NCBI GenBank assembly: GCA_027005175.1
Contig: JALTMC010000843.1
Span: forward strand, 1 to 9,964
DNA from: Myxococcales bacterium
GTDB lineage: Bacteria; Myxococcota_C; UBA6777
Length of the DNA: 9,964 bases
Direction of reading: 5' to 3'
A program made the position numbers and the translations under genes. This document shows positions 1 through 5,924 of the stretch, piece by piece. Position 1 is the first letter of the stretch, and the number at the start of each line of letters is the position of its first letter. The notes under the pieces are model-generated. The model ran no database searches and was not told where the DNA came from. It was given only the letters and a program-made list of their open reading frames with translations.

Positions 1-108
1 GCTTTGGACTACCTCTTTCGATAGCCCGAAACTCTCCGTCAAGCCAGTCATTGAATCTTCTTGCAATTGCTCCTGCTTTGGACTACCTCTTTCGATAGCC
101 CGAAACTC
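1..108 (+). CRISPR. Possible CRISPR array end: two identical 34-bp repeats with one 40-bp spacer
   Basis: Positions 1-34 and 75-108 are identical over 34 bp, and the 40 bp between them are unrelated, giving a period of 74 bp. The repeat carries a short inverted repeat, TTTCG and CGAAA, around a six-base loop (16-31), and nearly ends in GAAAC. Both traits are common in type I and III CRISPR repeats. The left boundary cannot be fixed because the window begins inside or at the repeat, so the true unit may be 35-37 bp. If GAAAC marks the 3' end, the leader lies off the left side and 75-108 is the terminal repeat. With only two copies and no cas gene in view, this could instead be another spaced direct repeat. 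Confidence 0.5.
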
Positions 109-390
109 ACCTCACTTTGCGATATCTTTTACAGGCTGTCAGGTTCCTGTTCTTTATGGATGTCTTCTTTACAAAAACCGGATTTGTCTGTGAACGGTGC
201 CAGGACTTCAGCGTAGGCTTGGTGAAGGATACTTCCAAACATGTTACATTGCATCTCATGACAGAGGTCAAAGCCTTAGGTGAGAGGAGCAAGTGTCAAC
301 GACTCCCACCTCATCCGCTTTGCTGTACATTCTGCCAGACCCGTGATCGGGAGGGGGTTTCCACGCCCACAACATAAGAGGTTTTTTCTG
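109..390. other. Non-coding stretch after the repeat pair
   Basis: I see no convincing gene in these 282 bases. Short open frames exist on both strands (about 117-377 on + and 107-292 on -), but neither has a ribosome binding site with a normal start or a recognisable protein pattern. A small CCCG/CGGG hairpin lies at 340-351. The hydrolase ribosome binding site AAGAGG is at 376-381. No -35/-10 pair with good spacing was found by eye. Confidence 0.5.
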
Positions 391-1329
391 ATGAGAGAAG
401 TTGTTGCACCGCGTTGGATGCAAAGGAGCCGAAATGAGTTGGGGATCGAGCCTCGTGAATTGATCACAAGGGACGGAGTACGGTTGTTTTATGAGGTGGT
501 GGGTCATGGTGACAAGACCATGATCCTGGCCAATGGTTTGGGGGGGCGACTGTACTCTTGGGAGCCTCTTATTCGGGCTTTCTCGTCGGAGTATCGGTTG
601 CTCGCCTGGGATTATCGTGGTCTTTTTGAGTCGGATGCTCCGAGTCATATCCGACGTCTTGCCATCCCAGAGCATGCAGAAGATATTCGCGAGATCATGG
701 AGCATGAGGGCATCAAAAAAGCCACCATGGTTGGGTGGAGTATGGGAGTTCAGGTTTCTTTGGAGACAGCCTCTTTGTTTCCCGACCAGATCGATCGTCT
801 TGTCTTGCTCAATGGCTCTTATGGCAAAGTTCTCGACACAGCCTTCCAGCCTCTGTTCCGCGTGCCCTGGTTTAACAAAACCTTACACGAGTTTATCGAC
901 TTTATGTATGTCAGACCTGGCCCTGTTCATTGGGTCTCTGAGCATTTTGATACCATCGAGCCTTTGTTACGTCGGGTGGGATGGGCGTACGGCAATCTCT
1001 TGTACAAAAATCCAAAGTTAAAGGACTTGTTGGTACAATATATGTCCGATCTTCTTTCTACAGATTTTGGGAATTACTTGCGTTTGTTTCAAGAACTGGA
1101 CTCTCATTCCGTGTATCATCTGCTTCGAGATATTAAGCAGCCTTCCTTGGTCGTGAGTGGTCGTTTGGACCTCTTAACACCAGCTTATTTGTCCAAAGAG
1201 ATGGTGCGGAAGCTCCCTCACTCAAAGCATATCTGCTTACCGTATGGCTCGCACTTTGTGCTGATTGAATACCCTGAGGAAGTGGTCAAATTAATGCGTG
1301 ATTTCTTTGCTGGCAGATTTAAATTATAA
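391..1329 (+). CDS. Alpha/beta-fold hydrolase
   Basis: Predicted 312-residue cytosolic hydrolase of the alpha/beta superfamily; substrate unknown. The nucleophile elbow VGWSMG places the catalytic Ser at 117. The oxyanion-loop motif NGLGG is at 48-52. The acid is probably Asp260 in GRLDLLTP, and the base His288 in GSHFVL, so the triad is complete. Length and motif order fit typical esterase, epoxide hydrolase or lactonase-like members, and the family cannot tell these apart without more data. The frame is open upstream to a GTG at 280, but ATG 391 has AAGAGG nine bases before it and removes a non-conserved leader, so I chose 391. There is no signal peptide. A 38-nt gap separates it from the next gene, which suggests co-transcription. 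Confidence 0.9.
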   Translation: MREVVAPRWMQRSRNELGIEPRELITRDGVRLFYEVVGHGDKTMILANGLGGRLYSWEPLIRAFSSEYRLLAWDYRGLFESDAPSHIRRLAIPEHAEDIREIMEHEGIKKATMVGWSMGVQVSLETASLFPDQIDRLVLLNGSYGKVLDTAFQPLFRVPWFNKTLHEFIDFMYVRPGPVHWVSEHFDTIEPLLRRVGWAYGNLLYKNPKLKDLLVQYMSDLLSTDFGNYLRLFQELDSHSVYHLLRDIKQPSLVVSGRLDLLTPAYLSKEMVRKLPHSKHICLPYGSHFVLIEYPEEVVKLMRDFFAGRFKL

Positions 1330-1367
1330 GAGTTGTCAAATGGTTGTTACAAAGGGAGAAGCGAGAT

Positions 1368-1802
1368 ATGATTGATCATGTGTGGACTGTTCTGTGCTCG
1401 CGCAGTTTGGTGGATGTTGAAAGTCAAAATATCAGTTTGTTGGAGGTGGTGGATGAGATCTCCTTGGCTCCAGAGCTGCTTGCGGAGAACAAAGAGGTCT
1501 CCTTACCGATACGCCTTGAACTGGTGACGTGTTGGCGAAGATCTCAACTGGACCAACCTGGAAAATCAAGAGGTCGGATGTCGTTGTCGGGTCCCGACGG
1601 CAAGAAAATGGAAGAACAATCTTATAACATCGACCTCTCAGAGTTCCCTCGTCGTCGAACCCGAGTTCGGATGCCAGGCCTACTTATTAGCAAACCGGGC
1701 TCTTATGTCTTTCGTGTGGAGGTGCAAATGATGCCCGTGGGACAGTGGATGGAAGTCGCTAAGATACCACTTGATATCGTTGTGGGACCAAGCTCCAGTT
1801 GA
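1368..1802 (+). CDS. Small beta-rich protein, resembles DUF6941-type proteins
   Basis: Predicted 144-residue soluble protein. It starts with MIDHVWTVLCSRSLVD, continues with SQNISLLEVVDEISL, and then alternates beta-like strands (PIRLELVTCW, GRMSLSGPDG, GSYVFRVEV). This layout recalls the DUF6941 family, in which a short N-terminal 'which data, which gene' strand pair precedes a beta sandwich. I make that match from memory of the pattern and hold it weakly. ATG 1368 follows the strong site AAAGGGAG (1351-1358) by nine bases; an upstream TTG at 1344 has no such support. It lies 38 nt behind the hydrolase and probably shares its mRNA, but no functional link can be read from the sequence. There is no signal peptide or membrane segment. 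Confidence 0.8.
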   Translation: MIDHVWTVLCSRSLVDVESQNISLLEVVDEISLAPELLAENKEVSLPIRLELVTCWRRSQLDQPGKSRGRMSLSGPDGKKMEEQSYNIDLSEFPRRRTRVRMPGLLISKPGSYVFRVEVQMMPVGQWMEVAKIPLDIVVGPSSS

Positions 1803-1965
1803 TTAACTTAAACTTTTTTGACAACTTTTGCCTCTGATCTGACGAGACTAGGTGTGAGGAGTTGTATCTGCCCCTTGTCGTTTTCGTCAGGTCGATGGAT
1901 GTGCTTCTATAAAACTTCAATCGATCATGGCAGTCGATGCTATTTGCTTTTTTTAGATGTTGGAT

Positions 1966-1973
1966 AGAGGAGA
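1966..1973 (+). promoter_or_regulatory. Ribosome binding site deciding the 1981 start
   Basis: AGAGGAGA lies about seven bases before ATG 1981. The in-frame ATG at 1957 would put this site inside the coding region and has only a T-rich run before it, so the shorter start is preferred. Confidence 0.75.
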
Positions 1974-1980
1974 GTTGAGT

Positions 1981-3147
1981 ATGCCGGTTTCAAGGTCTTC
2001 AGGTCATCAACCGATGGTAGGTCTTCAGAACAACAAACCGTTAAATTTAGATCTTCCTGCTACAATTCCCGGCACTACTCCAAAAGCACCGCCTTCTTCG
2101 AATCTACCCAACCTTGGAGGCGATTCCTGGGAAATTGGTGGGGCGAAGCGTACGGAGTTGTCTCCGGCAGTCCGGGAAAAGGCGGATGCTGCTGTCAACA
2201 AGTTTGCTAGTCGCTTGCGTCGCATTATGAATCACGATGCCATGAGCCTTGCTGAGGGGAGATCCCCTGTTCGTGCAGGAGACAGTCTTACGGAGAACCA
2301 GCAACAACAGCTGGCCTCGGCTGCCAAAGATATGATGATGAACATGCCGATTGGTGCGCTGTCCCCACAGAAAACAAGAGAGTTGCGAAGCTATCTTCAG
2401 GGGGAAGGCATATCCACCGACAATCTGGAAACCAAAACGCTCAAAGATCTTGGTAAAGTTGGGGGAGATCTTGCCAAACAATGGGCTAGCGAGCTTAAAT
2501 CCGATAATCCTGCAGTTTATTACGGTTTGCTGGGAGCATCCAGTGTCGCGATTGGAGCTTATGGCTTTTTACAGGGGTCGGAGGCCCTCAAAAAACTGGG
2601 CATTAAACCCCAAGTCAAAACAAAATTATTTAGTAACCACGTTAGTCTGAAAACAGAAGCCATGTGGGATAAGCGTTTTTCCAACCCCAGCTTGGCTACT
2701 TCCATTGAGGGCAATTATCGTGCGGGTGATCTTCGATTGCGCTCCAATCTCACGGTTGATACTCGTAACCTCGATGAAGTCACCGGCGGTGTTGGTGCCC
2801 GTTGGGGGAGCGACAAAACCTATGTTGATGCTGCGGTCAATGGCAACAAAAATGGCGTCGATAGTGTTGTGTTGTCGGGTCGCTATACTGGGGCTAACTA
2901 TACTGTGAGTGGTGTTGCAACCATGAACGACAACCTTGATCTCTCCACCATTGATGCTAATTATGCCTACAACGGTGATGACTTTTATGTTCGTGGTCGT
3001 GCCCGCGCTGATCTGATTAACAACAACAACTCTGTTGAGGTTCGGGCTGGATACCAACCCACCGACAACTTGGATTTTGGTGTTCGTGGTGGCTATAGCA
3101 AGGAAAAAGGCGCGAATGTCGGTGTCGGAGTGACCTGGAGGTTTTAA
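1981..3147 (+). CDS. Unknown protein: helical N-terminus, hydrophobic segment, barrel-like C-terminal half
   Basis: Predicted 388 residues; I do not recognise the family. Residues 1-50 are Pro/Ser/Asn-rich and probably disordered. Residues 62-175 look helical, with several Gln/Met-rich stretches. Residues 179-197 form a hydrophobic, small-residue segment (YYGLLGASSVAIGAYGF). From about 212 to 388 the chain alternates polar and apolar residues in strands joined by Gly/Asn/Asp turns, for example YTVSGVATMNDNLDLSTI and DFYVRGRARADL, and ends in Trp-Arg-Phe. A terminal Phe and such strands are typical of outer-membrane barrels recognised by the BAM complex. However, there is no N-terminal signal peptide, so Sec export is not explained. 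It could be a barrel reached by another route, or a soluble beta-rich protein. The gene stands alone between two spacers of 178 and 295 nt. Confidence 0.85.
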   Translation: MPVSRSSGHQPMVGLQNNKPLNLDLPATIPGTTPKAPPSSNLPNLGGDSWEIGGAKRTELSPAVREKADAAVNKFASRLRRIMNHDAMSLAEGRSPVRAGDSLTENQQQQLASAAKDMMMNMPIGALSPQKTRELRSYLQGEGISTDNLETKTLKDLGKVGGDLAKQWASELKSDNPAVYYGLLGASSVAIGAYGFLQGSEALKKLGIKPQVKTKLFSNHVSLKTEAMWDKRFSNPSLATSIEGNYRAGDLRLRSNLTVDTRNLDEVTGGVGARWGSDKTYVDAAVNGNKNGVDSVVLSGRYTGANYTVSGVATMNDNLDLSTIDANYAYNGDDFYVRGRARADLINNNNSVEVRAGYQPTDNLDFGVRGGYSKEKGANVGVGVTWRF

Positions 3148-3442
3148 GGGAGCCGGACAAAAATGATCATACCCTTTGACTTGTCTGGAAAGACATCTGC
3201 TGCGCTGTCAGTCCTTGCCGTGGTACTACCAGGGCTGTGTCCTTCCGCTTCGCATACGTCTCTTCAACCTAGGCCTACCTAATATGCATACTTTTTTTTC
3301 TCCGTATCCCTAACTCACCTCGTTCACTCTTCTTTTTTTCCTCCCTCATCTCCCATTTTTTTATATACTCTTTTCTGTTTTCCTATATACTCTTCTGTGT
3401 TGGGTAAGCCCTCTTTTCTCATGTTAAAAGGTGTACCTTCTG
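3148..3442 (+). other. Spacer with a pyrimidine-rich tract before the phosphoesterase gene
   Basis: This spacer has no gene. A small TGTCT-GGAA-AGACA hairpin with a GNRA-type loop lies at 3182-3195, shortly after the preceding stop codon, but no T-run follows it, so it is a poor terminator. From about 3291 to 3360 the + strand is strongly pyrimidine-biased, with about 9 purines in 70 bases. The ribosome binding site for the next gene is AAAAGG at 3426-3431, 11 bases before ATG 3443. Confidence 0.6.
3362..3398 (+). repeat. Short direct repeat containing two TATACT hexamers
   Basis: TATATACTCTTTTCTGT (3362-3378) recurs as TATATACTCTTCTGT (3384-3398), offset 22 bp and differing by a two-base deletion. 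Each copy includes TATACT (3364-3369 and 3386-3391), which resembles a -10 box. No matching -35 box at normal spacing was found, so a promoter role is only a possibility. Confidence 0.4.
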
Positions 3443-4111
3443 ATGAGTCGAAGTTTACAGATTGTTTGTATGAGTGATACGCATAACAAGCATGAGCTTC
3501 TTGCTATCCCAGATGGAGATATCTTGATCCATGCTGGGGATATGTCATCGCGGGGTAAGCTTGGGTCGATTGAGGCATTTAATGATTTTCTTGGAACTCT
3601 GCCTCATCCCCATAAGGTGTTGATTGCGGGAAACCATGATTTTGCTTTTGAGAGGACACCAGAAGCAGCCCGACGATTAATCACCAACGCGATTTATTTG
3701 CAGGATGAGGAAGTTCTCATTGAGGGGATCCGGATTTATGGATCGCCTTGGCAGCCTTGGTTTTTTAATTGGGCGTTTAATTTACAAAGAGGGGAAGAGA
3801 TTCGGGCGAAGTGGGACCTCATCCCTGATCAGGTTGACATCCTCGTGACTCACGGTCCTGCTTATGGACATGGTGATAGAGTTGAGCGTGGAGAGCTTGT
3901 GGGTTGTCGAGACCTTCTTGAGGTGATCGAAGAGAGAGTTCGACCCAAGTATCACATCTTTGGCCACATCCATGAGGCTTATGGCATGACCTCCAATGGC
4001 ACCACAACCTTTCTGAATGTCAGCAGTTGTAACCTTGCATACCAACCGATTCAGCCTCCTGTGACCTTTTCCTGGGAGATACCCAGGGAAGCCTCTTCCT
4101 CCATCGATTGA
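3443..4111 (+). CDS. Calcineurin-like metallophosphoesterase
   Basis: Predicted 222-residue cytosolic metal-dependent phosphoesterase. All hallmark motifs are present in order: SDTHNKH (Asp12, His14), HAGDMS (Asp33), AGNHDF (Asn64, His65), VTHGPA (His137) and FGHIHEAYG (His175, His177). Together these form the usual dinuclear metal site. The short length and the SDTHNKH and HGPAYGHGDR motifs resemble the MPPED1/MPPED2-type branch, whose members hydrolyse phosphodiesters; the physiological substrate here is unknown. ATG 3443 is chosen over GTG 3431 because AAAAGG precedes it at 11 bases. The last codons, including the stop, lie inside a 58-bp tandem duplication, so the C-terminal REASSSID may be recently acquired or variable. 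No partner gene is evident. Confidence 0.92.
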   Translation: MSRSLQIVCMSDTHNKHELLAIPDGDILIHAGDMSSRGKLGSIEAFNDFLGTLPHPHKVLIAGNHDFAFERTPEAARRLITNAIYLQDEEVLIEGIRIYGSPWQPWFFNWAFNLQRGEEIRAKWDLIPDQVDILVTHGPAYGHGDRVERGELVGCRDLLEVIEERVRPKYHIFGHIHEAYGMTSNGTTTFLNVSSCNLAYQPIQPPVTFSWEIPREASSSID

Positions 4112-4174
4112 TGCTGCCGTGACCTCTTCGCTGGGAGATACCCAGGGAAGCCTCTTCTTCCATCGATTGATGCT
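4061..4174 (+). repeat. Imperfect 58-bp tandem duplication across the phosphoesterase stop codon
   Basis: A unit at 4061-4115 is repeated at 4119-4174 with only a few differences. The first copy contains the gene's last codons and TGA (4109-4111); the second lies wholly after the stop. Each copy holds an inverted repeat, CTGGG-AGATA-CCCAG, flanked by further complementary CTTC/GAAG bases. Transcribed, each would form a stable hairpin, although no T-run follows, so classical intrinsic termination is doubtful. Confidence 0.85.
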
Positions 4175-4339
4175 ATTCTGCTGTTGTTTTGGGCCTTGAT
4201 TTCCTCGCGATGACGAGCCATGATACTTCCCGACGTCGCTTTCAAACCGAGTGGTTGACGCTTCTTTTCGATGCTTGTTGTTCTGCGATAACTTGCTCAT
4301 CGATACTTGCCCTGTGATTTGAGTATCTTACGATAAATT

Positions 4340-4343
4340 GGAG
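4340..4343 (+). promoter_or_regulatory. Ribosome binding site deciding the 4352 start
   Basis: GGAG (4340-4343) lies eight bases before ATG 4352. The in-frame GTG at 4343 overlaps this site and cannot be served by it, so ATG 4352 is the likely start. Confidence 0.65.
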
Positions 4344-4351
4344 TGTGTATA

Positions 4352-4945
4352 ATGCAAGGTTCTCAGCTCAGTGAAACAATGCAGTCTGTGATGGATGGAC
4401 ACCAGATTGTACGACAGTTTCACAAGAGCACTGCTGATATGTTTCGTGCTTTAGGATATATCCTTGAAGAAGCAGATCCTGCTTATGAGTTGTTGTCTGA
4501 CAGTGGCGAGGTGATGGTCTCTACGATCACCCACTTGCTTCGGAGTTCCTCACGATGGAGTAGCCGTCATTTCAGCGTTGCTTATTCTCCTATCGAAGAC
4601 GATTCTCTCCCTCTCTTGCTTGTCAATGTCTCTGTTGATTCCGAGTTCTCTCCCGAGCCGGAGATCTGGATGGGAGTCTTGGCTGAGATCGAAAGCAGTG
4701 AGTCTTTTCCTTTTGAACAGACCATCGCATATCTGTATGCAGACCATTTTGTTCCTGATGATGAATGGACAGAGTCTGGAGAATGGTACGAAGAGACGAT
4801 TGATGATGATGGGGTGCAGGCTTTTATGTCTTTCCTTCGACTGCCATTAGAGCAAATCGATAGCTTGGAGACCTTGGAGAGGGAGGTCGCAAAAAGGTTT
4901 CTTCAACGTGTTGTAGAAGTGACAGAGCAAGATAAAATCGACTGA
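4352..4945 (+). CDS. Acidic protein of unknown function
   Basis: Predicted 197 residues; I do not recognise a family. The N-terminal third looks helical and amphipathic (HQIVRQFHKSTADMFRALGY). A central part suggests beta strands (HFSVAYSPIEDD, LPLLLVNVSVDSEF, EIWMGVLAEIES). A strongly acidic loop (FVPDDEWTESGEWYEETIDDDG) then precedes a C-terminal helix (LETLEREVAKRFLQRVVEV). There is no signal peptide, membrane segment or catalytic motif that I can name. Such small acidic alpha/beta proteins are often binding or immunity-like partners, but nothing here supports a specific role. The gene has its own spacer on both sides: 240 nt upstream, partly filled by the duplication, and 123 nt downstream. 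Confidence 0.8.
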   Translation: MQGSQLSETMQSVMDGHQIVRQFHKSTADMFRALGYILEEADPAYELLSDSGEVMVSTITHLLRSSSRWSSRHFSVAYSPIEDDSLPLLLVNVSVDSEFSPEPEIWMGVLAEIESSESFPFEQTIAYLYADHFVPDDEWTESGEWYEETIDDDGVQAFMSFLRLPLEQIDSLETLEREVAKRFLQRVVEVTEQDKID

Positions 4946-4967
4946 CATTTTTTGTAACATATTGTTA

Positions 4968-4984
4968 TCTTTGAGTATCAAAGA
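4968..4984. promoter_or_regulatory. Perfect 7-bp inverted repeat upstream of the DHp-receiver gene
   Basis: TCTTTGA and TCAAAGA flank a three-base GTA centre. No T-run follows on either strand, so it is not a good terminator; it could be an operator or occur by chance. It lies 85 bases before the downstream start codon and 23 bases after the upstream stop codon. Confidence 0.3.
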
Positions 4985-5068
4985 GTTGTTGGCGTGTGTG
5001 TCGGTATGTGTCTGAATGGATATTGTCTTGGTTGAAAAGCCTTTTAAAATGGTATAGAGGAGCAAGTG

Positions 5069-5824
5069 ATGGAGCGAAAAGATCCTCTCAAAGAGTCTCT
5101 TTGGGGGAAGGAGCTACACAAGCTTAATAACTCTTTGGGGGCGATTCTTGGATTCTCCTCTTTGTTGCGTCGTCACTTGGCGGAAGATCCAATCGGCTCT
5201 GATTATGCAAATAAAATCGGTGAGGCTGTTCGGGATGCTTTGGATCGGGCTGGGGTGCTGGCGGATATGGAACTGGAAGTGAGGAGTAAGGCTTCTGGTG
5301 AAGAGGGGTCCTCTGCTCTTGAGGTGAGTTCTCACAGTGAAGCTTTTGTACCCCAATCCCCATCTCTTCAGCCCACAGATTCTGGGAGCATCGATCCACT
5401 CTTGGATGTGGATTGGCCGCACCTTGGAGGCTGTGAGCGTCTGCTGATTGTTGAAGATGATTCGGCTTTTCGTTCTCTGTTGAAGACCTTTCTTTGCCAG
5501 CTTGGATACGAGCTTGTCTGTGCTGAGGATGGGATTGAAGCCCTTGAATTGTTCTCTTCTCAACCCCAAAGTTTTGACCTTGTATGTCTTGATCGCGGTT
5601 TACCGCGAATGAGCGGCTTGAGCGTTGCATCAAAGATCCGTGAATTAAGACCTCGTATCCGAATGGTACTACTGAGTGGAACCATGTTGCGGGGCTCTTC
5701 ACAGGAAGAAAATCAGGAAGAGCTTCAAGACTTGGGCTTTGCGGCTGTTCTCAATAAGCCAATCCCTTTGGGTGAACTTGCACAGGCGTTGCGGAGAGTC
5801 CTTGATCAGCCCACCACTTCATGA
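5069..5824 (+). CDS. DHp-like segment fused to a response-regulator receiver domain, no ATPase domain
   Basis: Predicted 251-residue cytosolic signalling protein. Residues 14-33 (KELHKLNNSLGAILGFSSLL) resemble the H-box of histidine kinases of the HELNNPL type, with His17 as the possible phosphoacceptor. Residues 46-70 fit the second DHp helix. A Ser-rich, low-complexity linker covers 73-118. Residues 123-248 form a receiver domain: acidic pair Asp130/Asp131, phosphoacceptor Asp175 (LDRGLPRMSG), Ser203 and Lys230 (NKPI). No HATPase domain lies between or after them. It may act as a phosphotransfer protein fed by a separate kinase, or as a dimer with a degenerate DHp. Start ATG 5069 follows AGAGGAG (5056-5062) by six bases; GTG 5066 is too close to that site. 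It is the last + strand gene before the convergent junction. Confidence 0.88.
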   Translation: MERKDPLKESLWGKELHKLNNSLGAILGFSSLLRRHLAEDPIGSDYANKIGEAVRDALDRAGVLADMELEVRSKASGEEGSSALEVSSHSEAFVPQSPSLQPTDSGSIDPLLDVDWPHLGGCERLLIVEDDSAFRSLLKTFLCQLGYELVCAEDGIEALELFSSQPQSFDLVCLDRGLPRMSGLSVASKIRELRPRIRMVLLSGTMLRGSSQEENQEELQDLGFAAVLNKPIPLGELAQALRRVLDQPTTS

Positions 5825-5924
5825 CAGGTTGCTGAAGACCTGGAGCACTCAATTTCCCCTCTCGTTGTGGGTGTGCTCAGCCTGCGGTTTGCTTCCAAGT
5901 GGTTGAGGGCTCAGCTTTTGAAGG
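5825..5924. terminator. Convergent junction with two inverted repeats, weak terminator candidates
   Basis: The + and - genes face each other here with 100 nt between stop codons. CAGGT/ACCTG (5825-5829 and 5838-5842) begins immediately after the + stop codon with an eight-base loop. GAGCAC/GTGCTC (5843-5848 and 5873-5878) encloses a 24-base loop. No T-run follows on either strand, so intrinsic termination is possible but not demonstrated. Confidence 0.3.

Noticed and set aside
107-377. Overlapping short open frames on both strands (about 61 and 86 codons).
   Set aside because: No good ribosome site or family pattern, alternative start codons, and one of them ends within the repeat; likely chance.
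533-1021. A 162-codon open frame inside the hydrolase gene.
   Set aside because: It lies in another frame of a gene with a complete catalytic triad, so it is a shadow.
1818-1823. TTGACA, a perfect -35 hexamer after the second gene.
   Set aside because: No -10-like hexamer at 16-19 bases, so no promoter is called.
3782-4300. A 172-codon minus-strand open frame opposite the phosphoesterase end.
   Set aside because: It covers the tandem duplication and the antisense of a well-defined enzyme; no own features.
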